A stretch of DNA of 64,000 nt from Luteitalea sp. (GCA_009377495.1 WHTZ01000005.1:1-64000); one strand, 5' to 3'; positions 8,998 to 17,694 are shown, numbered from the stretch's first letter. Program-made: numbers and translations. Notes: a model not told the origin generated them from the letters alone.

Positions 8998-10154
8998 CTG
9001 GTGGCCTCTTCGAGCACGCGCAAGGTGGCAGCCGCGGTGGCCTCCCACCGGTAGCGCTGCAGGACGCGCGGTGCCGCATCGAGGATCGCCGCTCGCAGCT
9101 CACCACGGTCGAGCAGCGCACCGAGCGCGTTCGCCACATCATCCACGCTGTGCGGGTCGACAAACGCAGCCGCATCGCCGTAAACCTCGCGCGCGACGGC
9201 TGTGTCGGCGACGATGATCGGCATCCCCGCTGACAGCGCTTCGAGCGGTGTCAAGCCAAAGCCCTCATAAGTCGAGAGGTACACGAAGATCGACGCGCGA
9301 GCGTACAGCGCAGCCAGCTCGGCATCTAGTACGTACGGCCGCCATGTCATGCGCGCCGCGCAGCCGCTCTCGGCTATACACCTCTCGATGTGCTCCGGCG
9401 GGTGCGAGCGGTCCTCGCCGACGACCACGAGCCGCACGTCCGATCGCGCCGCCGCGACGCGGCTGAACGCGCGGATGAGCACCGGCACGTTGCGGCGTTT
9501 GAAGATCGATCCGACATACAGGACGATCGGCTCGCGCGTACGGGGTCGCTCTTGGAGGCCAGGGTCCTGGCCAAGCTGGTGATCGACGGCAAGCGGAACG
9601 GTCACGATTTGCCCAGGTGGCACGCCGAGCCGCCGCTCGATTTCTCCTGCCGAGAAACGGCTCATGGTGATGACCCGGCGCGCACGGCGCGCGCTGCGCG
9701 TGGCAAGGAGGCGGCGGCGTAGCCCCTCGCGCCAGCCAAACCATTCCGGGTGCGCGACAAACGAGATGTCGTGCAGCGTGAGCACCACGGGCACCCGCAC
9801 CGCGAGCGGCGCGGAATAGGCCGGGCAGAACAGGACATCGGGCGGATCGCGGCGCGCGGCACGCGCCAAGTGATGCTGCTCCCACACGACATTACGCCAC
9901 CCCAGGGGAGCGGCCCCTGGCCCGAACGGCGTGGGGGCCCCGCGCGAGGGCCGTGGGAGCAGCCGCCACACGACGGTCGCCCCGCCGGCCCCGACAAGCT
10001 CGTCGCGATAGGGAGGGAGCGCCGGAATGTACAGCGTGAGCTCATGCTCCCGCGCGGCGGGACTGCGGGTCCAACGCGCGAGCAGCTCCGCCAAGTACCG
10101 ACCGACGCCGGTCGGACGGTGTCCCAGCTCCCGGGCGTCGATGGCAATGCGCAT
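8994..10154 (-). CDS. glycosyltransferase family 4
   Basis: A 386-residue GT4 enzyme starting MRIAIDARELGHRPTGVGRYL. Key segments are LTLHDISFVAHPEWFGW, ITMSRFSAGEIERRLGVP, VLYVGSIFKRRNVPVLIRAF and the donor motif STYEGFGLTPLEALSAG. The ATG at 10154 shares one base with the stop TAA of the upstream GT4 gene (TAATG), so translation is coupled. Residues in the upstream extension of this frame are shadow sequence and were excluded. Confidence 0.92.
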   Translation of the reverse strand: MRIAIDARELGHRPTGVGRYLAELLARWTRSPAAREHELTLYIPALPPYRDELVGAGGATVVWRLLPRPSRGAPTPFGPGAAPLGWRNVVWEQHHLARAARRDPPDVLFCPAYSAPLAVRVPVVLTLHDISFVAHPEWFGWREGLRRRLLATRSARRARRVITMSRFSAGEIERRLGVPPGQIVTVPLAVDHQLGQDPGLQERPRTREPIVLYVGSIFKRRNVPVLIRAFSRVAAARSDVRLVVVGEDRSHPPEHIERCIAESGCAARMTWRPYVLDAELAALYARASIFVYLSTYEGFGLTPLEALSAGMPIIVADTAVAREVYGDAAAFVDPHSVDDVANALGALLDRGELRAAILDAAPRVLQRYRWEATAAATLRVLEEATR

Positions 10155-11275
10155 TACCCGGCCCTCACGAGTCGTGCACGTGCGCGCGCCCGCTCGTGTG
10201 CCGCCTCGTAGGCCGCTCGGTGCGCGCGAGCCGAGGCCGCCCACGTAAACTGGCGCGCGCGCGAGATGCCGCGTTGGCGCAGCGCTTCGAGCTGAGCCGG
10301 CTGCGTGAGAAGCTCGGTCATCGCCTCGGCAAGCGCGACCTCGTCGCCCGCATCAACCACCACGGCCGCGTCACCCGCCACTTCCGGAAGCGCGCCACCA
10401 TTCGAGACGATGACCGGCACACCGGCGGTCATGGCTTCGACAACAGGCAGGCCAAAGCCCTCGTCCCAGGAGGGCAAGACGAGCAAGAGGGCGTCGCGGT
10501 ACAGCGACAAGCGGCCGTGGTCTTCCACGTAACCCATGTGTCGCGTGCGGCCGACGAGCGGCGGGCGCGCGAGGGCCTCCAGCCACGGCCGTGCCGCGGG
10601 CGTCGGCGACCCGGCGAGGACCAGTGGTGGCGCGTGTGGATAACGCTCGATCATCCGCGCGTAGGCGCCCAGCAATGTGCCCACATTCTTCCGCGGCTCC
10701 AGGGTGCCCACAAACAGGATGTAGCCATGTGCGGGCGCGTGATCCCGGGCGGACCATGAAGGTGCACCGTGTGGGCACACCGCGACGCGCTCTTTGGAGA
10801 TGCCGAGGCGTTCGACAACCTGCTGAGCCACGTGGTGTGACACCGTCACGATCGCATCCGCTCGCCGCGCGTGTGCGCGGACGAGCGCCGGGTAATCGCG
10901 GCGAATCTCGTCATGCGTCCACTCCGGGTGATCGAGAAAGGCGAGATCGTGAATGGTCACCACTCGCGCCGCTCGGCGCGACGGGAGCAAGAGCGGGTGT
11001 GGTGCATGCACGACATCGAACGTGCCGCGGGCCAGGTGCTCGACCGACGGCCATTCCAGGCGGTGCCACAGGAGGTTCAGGAGTCTCACGGGAATCGCCC
11101 GATCCGCCACCGCGGTGTCGGGGGGCGGCCGGTCGAGGCGGTGGCGCCAAGAGCTCGAAAAGAGCGTCACCTCATTGCCCCGGTCTTGCGCGAGTGCACC
11201 CGCTAACTGGTGCACGTACTCCCCGACGCCGGAGCGCTGTCGCAAGGCGGGCCGATAGTCCAGGAGAATGCGCAA
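10154..11275 (-). CDS. glycosyltransferase family 4
   Basis: A 373-residue GT4 enzyme and the first gene of the leftward operon. It starts MRILLDYRPALRQRSGVGEYVHQL. VHAPHPLLLPSR and TIHDLAFLDHPEWT lie in the N-lobe; FVGTLEPRKNVGTLLGAYARM and PSWDEGFGLPVVEAMTAG lie in the C-lobe. It shares its general plan with the next gene, which suggests duplication followed by change of acceptor. Its promoter should lie in the 157-bp divergent gap with the UDP-glucose dehydrogenase gene, which is filled largely by a palindromic repeat. Confidence 0.92.
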   Translation of the reverse strand: MRILLDYRPALRQRSGVGEYVHQLAGALAQDRGNEVTLFSSSWRHRLDRPPPDTAVADRAIPVRLLNLLWHRLEWPSVEHLARGTFDVVHAPHPLLLPSRRAARVVTIHDLAFLDHPEWTHDEIRRDYPALVRAHARRADAIVTVSHHVAQQVVERLGISKERVAVCPHGAPSWSARDHAPAHGYILFVGTLEPRKNVGTLLGAYARMIERYPHAPPLVLAGSPTPAARPWLEALARPPLVGRTRHMGYVEDHGRLSLYRDALLLVLPSWDEGFGLPVVEAMTAGVPVIVSNGGALPEVAGDAAVVVDAGDEVALAEAMTELLTQPAQLEALRQRGISRARQFTWAASARAHRAAYEAAHERARARARLVRAG

Positions 11276-11283
11276 CGTAGGGG

Positions 11284-11394
11284 CGAGGTGCGAGGGCGAG
11301 GGGCGGGCGAGGGGCCAGGGGTGCCTCAGGGTTCAGGGATCCCTGTTGCCTGAGACAGCCCTGGCACCTGGCACCTGGGCCCTCGCCCCTTTGT
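11284..11394. repeat. inverted microrepeat in divergent promoter region
   Basis: The left part repeats GGGCGAGGGGCCAGGGG words; the right part reads CCTGAGACAGCCCTGG (11349-11364), then CCTGGCACCTGG and GGGCCCTCGCCCC. The two halves can pair. The right part contains the same CCTGAGACAGCCCT core found at 8055-8070, and in variant form at 46066-46080 and 46202-46216. The element sits between the two divergent arms of the polysaccharide locus. Confidence 0.75.
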
Positions 11395-11432
11395 GTATGC
11401 TAGCGTATTCGTCCGTGCGGGGAGGTCGTTGA

Positions 11433-12728
11433 ATGAAGATTGCGGTCGTCGGGACCGGTTACGTCGGGCTGGTGGCAGGGGCGTGCTTTGCTGAGAACGG
11501 CAACGATGTCGTGTGTGTGGACAAGGACGAAGGGAAGATCCGACAGCTTAAACGCGGCAAGATCCCCATCTACGAACCAGGGCTCAAGGAGCTGGTCGAC
11601 CGCAACAATGAAGAGAAGCGCCTCAGCTTCACGACCGAGCTACCTCGGGCGGTCCGACAGTCGAGTATCGTGTTCGTGGCGGTTGGCACGCCGCAAGGGG
11701 AAGATGGGTCAGCGGACTTGCAGCACGTGCTCGACGTGTCACGCGAGATCGCCAGGGCGCTGAACGGTTACAAGGTGATTGTGGACAAGAGCACGGTGCC
11801 CGTTGGCACCTCCGCCCGTGTGCGGGATCTCATGCGCGGCGAGACGACGCATCCGTTCAGCGTGGTGAGCAACCCGGAGTTCCTCAAGCAGGGAGCGGCC
11901 GTCGAGGACTTTCTCAAACCAGACCGGGTGGTCATTGGGGCCGATGACGATCGTGCCGCGCAAATCATGGTCGAGCTCTACGCTCCGTTTACACGGACGG
12001 GGGCGCCGACCATGGTCATGGATTGCGCGAGCGCGGAGTTGTGCAAGTACGCGGCAAACGCCATGCTGGCCACACGCATCTCGTTCATGAACGAGGTGGC
12101 GAACGTCTGCGAGCTGGTGGGTGCCAACGTGGACCACGTGCGGCGCGCCGTGGCGTCCGACCGGCGCATTGGCGCGTCGTTTCTGTTTCCGGGCGTCGGG
12201 TACGGCGGGAGCTGCTTTCCGAAGGACGTCAAGGCACTGGGGCGGTTTGCGGCGGACAATGGCTACGAGTTCGCGATCCTGCAAGCCGTCGAACGCGTCA
12301 ATACGCGCCAGAAGGAACGTCTGGTTGACAAGATGGTGCAACATTTCGGCGCACTCGAGGGCAAGGTGGTGGGGGTCTGGGGACTGTCGTTCAAACCGCG
12401 CACCGACGACATGCGCGAGGCGCCAGCCATCAGCATCATCGAGCGGTTGCTCGCGCATGGCGCGCGCGTGCAAGCCTACGACCCGGAGGCGCGTGAGGTG
12501 GCGCGGCGGCTCTTCGGCCCGCGTATCACGTACGCCAAGCACAGCTATGATGCCCTTGCGGGGGCAGATGCGCTCGCGCTCGTGACCGAGTGGAACGAGT
12601 TCCGTGAGCCCGACTTCCCGCGCATGAAGGAGCTCATGCGGTCGCCGGTCGTCTTCGACGGACGGAACATCTACAACCCTGAGCACCTGCGGGGGCTCGG
12701 CTTCACCTACTATTCCATCGGGAGGTAG
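11433..12728 (+). CDS. ugd: UDP-glucose 6-dehydrogenase
   Basis: A 431-residue enzyme that oxidises UDP-glucose to UDP-glucuronate with two NAD+. The N-terminal Rossmann motif is VVGTGYVGLVAG at residues 5-16. The substrate loop is NPEFLKQGAAVEDFLKPDR near 147-165, and the catalytic cysteine is C261 in GYGGSCFPKD. The C-terminal domain has VWGLSFKPRTDDMREAPA and an ending YNPEHLRGLGF. It starts at ATG 11433 behind GGGAGG. The product feeds the UDP-glucuronate decarboxylase at 3195 and the polysaccharide glycosyltransferases. The galE gene follows after 2 nt and uses a ribosome-binding site inside the last codons of ugd. Confidence 0.96.
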   Translation: MKIAVVGTGYVGLVAGACFAENGNDVVCVDKDEGKIRQLKRGKIPIYEPGLKELVDRNNEEKRLSFTTELPRAVRQSSIVFVAVGTPQGEDGSADLQHVLDVSREIARALNGYKVIVDKSTVPVGTSARVRDLMRGETTHPFSVVSNPEFLKQGAAVEDFLKPDRVVIGADDDRAAQIMVELYAPFTRTGAPTMVMDCASAELCKYAANAMLATRISFMNEVANVCELVGANVDHVRRAVASDRRIGASFLFPGVGYGGSCFPKDVKALGRFAADNGYEFAILQAVERVNTRQKERLVDKMVQHFGALEGKVVGVWGLSFKPRTDDMREAPAISIIERLLAHGARVQAYDPEAREVARRLFGPRITYAKHSYDALAGADALALVTEWNEFREPDFPRMKELMRSPVVFDGRNIYNPEHLRGLGFTYYSIGR

Positions 12729-12730
12729 TC

Positions 12731-13759
12731 CTGTCGGCGGTTCTCGTCACCGGTGGCGCCGGCTACATTGGCAGCCATGCCGCGCTGGCCCTTGCCCGTG
12801 CCGGCCGGCCCGTCATCGTGTACGACGATCTCTCGGCCGGTCATCGACACGCGGTCGAGCGCGTGCAGCGTGCACTCGCGACGTCGACGACAGGTGCGGG
12901 GACGGTCGAGCTCGTGGTCGGCGGGCTCCACGAGACGAGCGCTCTCGTCGACCTGTTCGTCGAGCGTGGTGTGACGGCGGTCATGCACTTCGCGGCCTCG
13001 GCTTCTGTCGGCGATTCGGTCAGCGATCCCGCCAGCTATTACCACAACAATGTCGTGGGAACCCTGTCGGTGCTGGCGGCGATGCAGCGCGCCGGCGTGA
13101 AGCGGTTCATCTTCTCCTCGACGTGCGCGATTTTCGGTGAGCCGGTCGAGACGCCCATTGGCGAGGACCACCCGCAGCGCCCGGTCAACCCGTACGGCGA
13201 GTCGAAGCTGACGGTCGAGCGCGCGCTCCCGCACTTCGAGCGCGCCTATAACATGCAGTGGATGGCCTTGCGCTACTTCAATGCGGCCGGCGCGGATCCA
13301 GAGGGGTGGCTAGGCGAGGATCATAGTCCGGAACAGCACCTCATCCCCCGAGCAATCGCCGCCGCGCGGGGCGGTGACCCGCTCGTCCTGTTCGGTGACG
13401 ACTACGAGACACCCGATGGCACCTGTTTGCGGGATTACATCCACGTCGGCGACCTCGCGACCGCACACCTGTGCGCCCTGCAGGCGTTGGAAGCCGGCCA
13501 CGCCTCGGCTGCATACAATCTCGGCAACGGACGGCCGCATTCCGTCCGCGAGGTGATCGCCGTCGTCGAAGAGGTAGTCGGACAACCCGTGGCGGCACGG
13601 CTGGGACCGCGACGTGCTGGAGATCCGGCTGTTCTGTACGCGGCCAACCGGAGCATTCAGGAAGGCTTGGGCTGGCGGCCGCGCGTTGTCGATTTGCGCA
13701 CGATTGTCGAGGACGCGTGGCGATGGCACGAAGCGCACCCGCACGGGTACGACACGTAG
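12731..13759 (+). CDS. galE: UDP-glucose 4-epimerase with apparent CTG start
   Basis: A 342-residue extended SDR that interconverts UDP-glucose and UDP-galactose. The motif VLVTGGAGYIGSHAALALA is at residues 5-23, the catalytic region is FSSTCAIFGEPVE with NPYGESK, and RYFNAAGADPEG and LRDYIHVGDLA are typical GalE segments. No ATG, GTG or TTG lies upstream of the Rossmann motif in this frame. CTG at 12731 sits 5 nt after GGGAGG (12720-12725) and gives a normal N-terminus, so it is proposed as the start. A start at GTG 12818 would remove the NAD-binding glycines. The stop TAG is the first base triplet of a palindromic repeat. Confidence 0.9.
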   Translation: MSAVLVTGGAGYIGSHAALALARAGRPVIVYDDLSAGHRHAVERVQRALATSTTGAGTVELVVGGLHETSALVDLFVERGVTAVMHFAASASVGDSVSDPASYYHNNVVGTLSVLAAMQRAGVKRFIFSSTCAIFGEPVETPIGEDHPQRPVNPYGESKLTVERALPHFERAYNMQWMALRYFNAAGADPEGWLGEDHSPEQHLIPRAIAAARGGDPLVLFGDDYETPDGTCLRDYIHVGDLATAHLCALQALEAGHASAAYNLGNGRPHSVREVIAVVEEVVGQPVAARLGPRRAGDPAVLYAANRSIQEGLGWRPRVVDLRTIVEDAWRWHEAHPHGYDT

Positions 13760-13798
13760 GGCGCCCTTTAGGGGCGCCAGGGACCTTTTAGAGGCGCC
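13757..13798. repeat. TAGGGC palindrome at galE 3' end
   Basis: GGCGCCC-TTTA-GGGGCGCC (13760-13778) forms a strong hairpin whose TAG flank is the galE stop codon. A partial second unit, CCTTTTAGAGGCGCC, follows at 13784-13798. It belongs to the same family as 8079-8098 and 18928-18951, which share a TTTA loop but differ in stem sequence. Confidence 0.8.
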
Positions 13799-13816
13799 GG
13801 AGCACATCTTTCTCAC

Positions 13817-15592
13817 TTGATACCTGCTACCTTCGCTCGACTGCTCGGTTTCGCTCGCCCCTACCGGTGGCGGATCGTGCTGGCGCTCGTCGCCATGCTG
13901 GCCTATGGGCTCGCCTCCGGGGCGCTCGTCTATCTGGTCAAGCCCATCTTCGATCAGGTGCTGCAGACCCAGTCGCAGCTCGGGCTGGTCGCGCTTGGCT
14001 TGATCGCCGCCTACTTCGTCAAAGGGCTCGGTGACTACCTTTCTGGCTATCTGATGACGCAGACCGGGCAGCGTGTCGTCCGCGATATCCGCGGCCTGCT
14101 CTTCGGTCATATCATCGGCCAGTCTGCCGCGTTCTTCGCGCGCCGGTCGACGGGGCAGCTCCTGTCACGCGTGACGCACGATGTGACGCTCGTGCAGCAG
14201 GCCGTATCGGAGACCACTGGCGACCTGCTCAAGGAATCGCTCGCGCTGCTGTTCTATGCAGGCCTGTTGTTCCACTTGGATGCGGGCCTCGCGCTCGTGT
14301 GCATGACCGGCGCACCGCTGGTCGTTTATCCCCTCGTGCGGTTGGGCCAACGCGTTCGTCGGATGACGCGCCGCAGCCAAGAAGAGCAGGAGCACCTGTC
14401 GCACGTTGCGGCCGAGGCGTTCTCCGCGCACCGGATTGTCAAGGCCTTTGGTGCGGAAGCCCACGAAGGACAGCGCTTTCGAGCGGTGTCGGACCAGCTC
14501 TATCGGACGGCGATGAAGGTGACGAGCGCCGTGCTGGCGCTACCGCCGCTCATGGAGCTGCTGGGCGGCCTGGCGCTGGCAGGTGCGCTCTGGTACTTCA
14601 GCGGACGTATCGCACGCGAGCAGATGTCGATCGGTGAGTTCAGCTCCTTCCTCGCGGCGCTGTTCATGATGTACGCACCGGTGAAGCGGTTGAGCCGTGT
14701 CAATGCGAATCTGCAGCAGGCCATGGCGGCCGCGGGCCGGATCTTCGAGCTCCTCGACACGCACACCGAAGTGCGTGACCGGCCCGGCGCCACGCCCATC
14801 CGACCGCTACGCCACACGATTGAGTTCCGGAACGTCAGCTTCAGCTACGCGGACCGCGATCGCCGCAAGGTGCTGGACACGGTGTCGTTCACGGTCCAGG
14901 CGGGTGAGATGGTCGCGATCGTGGGCCTGAGCGGGGCCGGCAAGACGACGCTGGTGAATCTCATTCCTCGGTTCTACGACGTCACGGCCGGCGGGATCCT
15001 GCTCGACGGCGTCGACATTCGCGATGCCACGGTGCGCTCGCTGCGCGCGCAAATCGCGCTCGTGACACAGGACACCGTGCTCTTCGACGACACGATTGCG
15101 GCAAACATCGCGTACGGTGTGCCCGATGCCTCACGCGAGACCATCGAGTACGCGGCGCGCGCGGCGCATGCGCATGAGTTCATCGTGACGCTTCCGAAGC
15201 GGTACGACACGCGCATTGGTGAGCGTGGCCAGCGCCTGTCCGGCGGTCAGCGGCAGCGCCTGGCCATCGCGCGGGCGCTGCTGAAGAACTCGCCCATCCT
15301 CATCTTGGACGAGGCCACCTCATCGCTCGACGCGGAGTCGGAGCTCCTCGTGCAGGACGCGTTGACGAGGCTGATGCAGGACCGTACGTCCTTGGTCATC
15401 GCGCATCGCCTGTCGACCGTGCGCCGCGCGAACGCGATCATCGTGCTGGACCGCGGCGCCGTGCGCGAGGTCGGCCGGCACGACGAGCTCGTCACACGAC
15501 CGGATGGCATCTATGCTCGGCTGTACGCGCTCCAGATGTTCGGTGGTGGACGGCAACGATGGACACCGATGAGTGAAAAGGTGAAGGGGTGA
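13817..15592 (+). CDS. msbA: MsbA-like ABC exporter (lipid/polysaccharide flippase)
   Basis: A 591-residue half-transporter with a membrane domain and an ATPase in one chain. Six helices lie within about residues 15-310 (first: WRIVLALVAMLAYGLASGALV). The ATPase has Walker A GLSGAGKTT near 370, the ABC signature LSGGQRQR near 475 and Walker B ILILDEATSSLD. The family flips lipid A core, phospholipids or lipid-linked glycans across the inner membrane with ATP. Its position next to the sugar genes suggests a role in exporting the polysaccharide lipid, or lipid A maturation. The start is TTG 13817 with only a weak ribosome site. The last residues EKVKG are encoded by a GGTGAAGGGGTGA microrepeat. 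Confidence 0.9.
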   Translation: MIPATFARLLGFARPYRWRIVLALVAMLAYGLASGALVYLVKPIFDQVLQTQSQLGLVALGLIAAYFVKGLGDYLSGYLMTQTGQRVVRDIRGLLFGHIIGQSAAFFARRSTGQLLSRVTHDVTLVQQAVSETTGDLLKESLALLFYAGLLFHLDAGLALVCMTGAPLVVYPLVRLGQRVRRMTRRSQEEQEHLSHVAAEAFSAHRIVKAFGAEAHEGQRFRAVSDQLYRTAMKVTSAVLALPPLMELLGGLALAGALWYFSGRIAREQMSIGEFSSFLAALFMMYAPVKRLSRVNANLQQAMAAAGRIFELLDTHTEVRDRPGATPIRPLRHTIEFRNVSFSYADRDRRKVLDTVSFTVQAGEMVAIVGLSGAGKTTLVNLIPRFYDVTAGGILLDGVDIRDATVRSLRAQIALVTQDTVLFDDTIAANIAYGVPDASRETIEYAARAAHAHEFIVTLPKRYDTRIGERGQRLSGGQRQRLAIARALLKNSPILILDEATSSLDAESELLVQDALTRLMQDRTSLVIAHRLSTVRRANAIIVLDRGAVREVGRHDELVTRPDGIYARLYALQMFGGGRQRWTPMSEKVKG

Positions 15593-15605
15593 TACGGAAG
15601 CGGCA

Positions 15606-16484
15606 ATGATCAAATCGATGACGGGCTTTGCGTCGGTGACGAAGGAGGACGAGATCGCCACCGTCGTCGTGACGCTGCGCAGCGTGAACCATCGCCACCT
15701 CGATGTGCAGATGCGCATACCCTCGTCGTTACAGGGGGTCGAGGCCGCACTGCGCGGCGTCCTGCAACGCAGCGTGGTACGTGGTCGTGTGGATGTGACG
15801 ATTGCCGCGCAAACGCGCGCTGGTCGACCACCGGTCGTGGAGGTGAACGAGTCGCTCGTGGACGCGCTAACGACGACCATGGCGCGGCTGCGTGCCCGCA
15901 GCCTCATCGACGGCATGCTGACGCCCGGCGATCTGCTGCGACTGCCGCAAGCGGTGACATTTCGTGACGTGCCGAACGAGCAAGACGAGCAGCGGATGGC
16001 CGCGCTGGTGCGGGCGGCGCTCGGCGAGGCGACGGTTGCGCTGGATGCGATGCGTGGTCAGGAAGGCGCCTATCTCCGCGCCGAGCTCGATAGCCGCCGT
16101 GCCAGCTTGGCGGACGCCGTTGACCGCATCGAGGCAGCGGCGCAGGCTGGTGCCAACGGCCTGGAAGCGCGTCTCAAGACGAAGCTCGAAGAGTTGCGTG
16201 TGGATGCCGAGCCACAGCTCTTGGCACAGGAGATCGTTCGCCTGGTGGCACGCTCGGATATCAGTGAGGAGCTCGTCCGACTTCGAGCGCACGTGCAGCA
16301 CTGGCAGGCGCTGTCGGATGGTCCAGAGGCGTGCGGCCGGAAGCTCGACTTCCTGCTCCAGGAGATGCACCGCGAGGTGAATACGATAGGATCCAAGGCC
16401 GAAGGCCCTGAGGTCTCAGAGCTCATCGTTCACGTGAAGGCCGAACTGGAGAAGATGCGCGAGCAGGTACAGAATGTCGAGTGA
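15606..16484 (+). CDS. yicC: YicC-family endoribonuclease
   Basis: A 292-residue protein of the YicC family, for which RNase activity on structured RNA has been described. The conserved N-terminus MIKSMTGFASV and RSVNHRHLDVQMRIP are present, as is the C-terminal GRKLDFLLQEMHREVNTIGSKA. It is usually found immediately upstream of gmk, as here; the gmk start codon lies 11 nt before the yicC stop. The Ser-Met-Thr-Gly-Phe start leaves no doubt about the initiation codon. Confidence 0.94.
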   Translation: MIKSMTGFASVTKEDEIATVVVTLRSVNHRHLDVQMRIPSSLQGVEAALRGVLQRSVVRGRVDVTIAAQTRAGRPPVVEVNESLVDALTTTMARLRARSLIDGMLTPGDLLRLPQAVTFRDVPNEQDEQRMAALVRAALGEATVALDAMRGQEGAYLRAELDSRRASLADAVDRIEAAAQAGANGLEARLKTKLEELRVDAEPQLLAQEIVRLVARSDISEELVRLRAHVQHWQALSDGPEACGRKLDFLLQEMHREVNTIGSKAEGPEVSELIVHVKAELEKMREQVQNVE

Positions 16485-17151
16485 GGCGTCCAGGCCGCCC
16501 ACAAGGCCACGTCCGCGTGGCACGCTCTTGATCGTGTCCGCCCCGTCGGGTACCGGGAAAACCACCGTGGTCGAGCGGCTCGTGGACGTCCTCGAGGGCG
16601 TGACGGTCTCCCGCTCGTACACGTCTCGCCCCGCCCGTGCGGGCGAACGGGACGGGGTAGATTATAATTTTGTGAGGCGCGAGCGCTTCGAGGCCATGGT
16701 GGCCCAGGGTGAGTTCCTCGAGTGGGCCGACGTCTTCGGGCACCTCTATGGAACCCGCCGGGAAGACACCGAAGCGCTCGTAGCGCTGGGCCAGGACGTC
16801 GTCCTCGTGATTGACGTCCAGGGCGCCAGGCAGTTGCGCCGACAAGGGTTCGACGCCGTGTCGGTGTTCGTGCTGCCGCCGTGCTACGAGGTCCTGGAAC
16901 GACGCCTCCGTGGTCGCAGTGAGGACACGGAAGACGCCATCCGTCGCCGCCTCGAAACCGCTCGTCGTGAGGTCGTCGAGTACTATGACTACGACTACGT
17001 CATTGTCAACGACGATCTCGAGACCTGCGTTCGCGCGCTCGGTACGATTATCCTGGCCGAGCGCGCGCGTTGCACGAACGTCCGGCCGGTTGCCGAGGCC
17101 GTCATTGGAACGTTCCCGGGGCTCGGGGACCGGCGCACGGGGACGGGTTGA
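16474..17151 (+). CDS. gmk: guanylate kinase
   Basis: A 225-residue enzyme that phosphorylates GMP to GDP with ATP. The P-loop is APSGTGKTT at residues 23-31. The GMP-binding segment is SYTSRPARAGERDGVDYNFV, followed by EFLEWADVFGHLYGT and IDVQGARQL. There is a roughly 15-residue Pro/Arg-rich N-terminal extension before the core, and a 25-residue tail. Coupled translation with yicC is expected from the overlap. Confidence 0.96.
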   Translation: MSSEASRPPTRPRPRGTLLIVSAPSGTGKTTVVERLVDVLEGVTVSRSYTSRPARAGERDGVDYNFVRRERFEAMVAQGEFLEWADVFGHLYGTRREDTEALVALGQDVVLVIDVQGARQLRRQGFDAVSVFVLPPCYEVLERRLRGRSEDTEDAIRRRLETARREVVEYYDYDYVIVNDDLETCVRALGTIILAERARCTNVRPVAEAVIGTFPGLGDRRTGTG

Positions 17152-17155
17152 GGTA

Positions 17156-17186
17156 AGGCTCAATGCCCAATGCCCAATGCCCAATG
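17156..17186. repeat. CCCAATG tandem array, left partner of an inverted pair
   Basis: AGGCTCAATG is followed by three CCCAATG units. The first 24 bases are exactly repeated in inverted orientation at 17624-17647, so the two arrays bracket rpoZ (17276-17551). Confidence 0.9.
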
Positions 17187-17275
17187 ATCAATGTTAGACC
17201 CTCGAGGGTGTTCGGTTGCGTTTTGGTTGCGCGTTCAGATGCGCACGTTTTCAGAATCCATGACTAACAGGTGAA

Positions 17276-17551
17276 GTGACCGTGGAACAGATCAACACGA
17301 AAGACGCCATTCCTCATAGCGATCAGATCGGGACCGATCGGTGGCGGCTCAGCGTGGACCGGAACCGCGTTCCGAACGCGTTCGAGTTCGTCGTTGTCGC
17401 CAGCGCTCGAGCCAAGCAGCTCCTTCAAGGGTGTGTGCCCAAGATCGAGCCGAGTGCCAAGCCGGCGCGGACCGCCCAGCGCGAGGTCCTCAGCGGTCTC
17501 GTGCACCGAGTCGAGCAGACGCTCGCGCCGCCCGAGTCGCCCGAGGCGTGA
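17276..17551 (+). CDS. rpoZ: DNA-directed RNA polymerase omega subunit
   Basis: A 91-residue small protein between gmk and coaBC, the canonical place of rpoZ. The core NRVPNAFEFVVVASARAKQLLQG matches the omega helix that wraps around the beta' C-terminus, and AQREVLSGLV corresponds to the conserved second helix. The first ten residues contain IPHSDQIG rather than the usual ARxT motif, so it is a divergent member. The start is GTG 17276 with a second GTG two codons later. Identification rests on the core and gene order. Confidence 0.78.
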   Translation: MTVEQINTKDAIPHSDQIGTDRWRLSVDRNRVPNAFEFVVVASARAKQLLQGCVPKIEPSAKPARTAQREVLSGLVHRVEQTLAPPESPEA

Positions 17552-17556
17552 TTTCG

Positions 17557-17581
17557 GAGGCCCGGGGATTTCCCGGGCCTC
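17557..17581 (+). terminator. hairpin after rpoZ
   Basis: GAGGCCCGGG (17557-17566) pairs perfectly with CCCGGGCCTC (17572-17581) across a 5-nt loop, beginning 6 nt after the rpoZ stop. There is no U-tract, so efficient Rho-independent termination is not assured; it may act as an mRNA 3' stabiliser. Confidence 0.55.
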
Positions 17582-17623
17582 GAAGCGTCCCGAGCCCTGA
17601 TTTCCGACGATCGCGAGCTTGGA

Positions 17624-17694
17624 CATTGGGCATTGGGCATTGAGCCTCGATCCCTTTACCCGTTTACCCTTTACCCCTTTACCCCTTTCTTCCC
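17624..17694. repeat. CCCAATG partner array and CCCTTTACC leader array
   Basis: 17624-17647 is the inverted copy of the CCCAATG array at 17156. It is followed at 17651-17692 by several imperfect units of CCCTTTACC that run directly into the coaBC start codon, leaving no purine-rich ribosome-binding site. A very similar pyrimidine-rich array precedes the TonB receptor gene (45996-46036, minus strand). Confidence 0.85.

Noticed and set aside
11739-12686. 315-codon minus-strand frame opposite ugd
   Set aside because: Antisense shadow rich in His/Arg; the ugd protein is complete with its catalytic motifs.
17156-17186. CCCAATG array considered as a CRISPR or direct-repeat array
   Set aside because: Units are contiguous 7-mers without spacers; there are no cas genes in the window.
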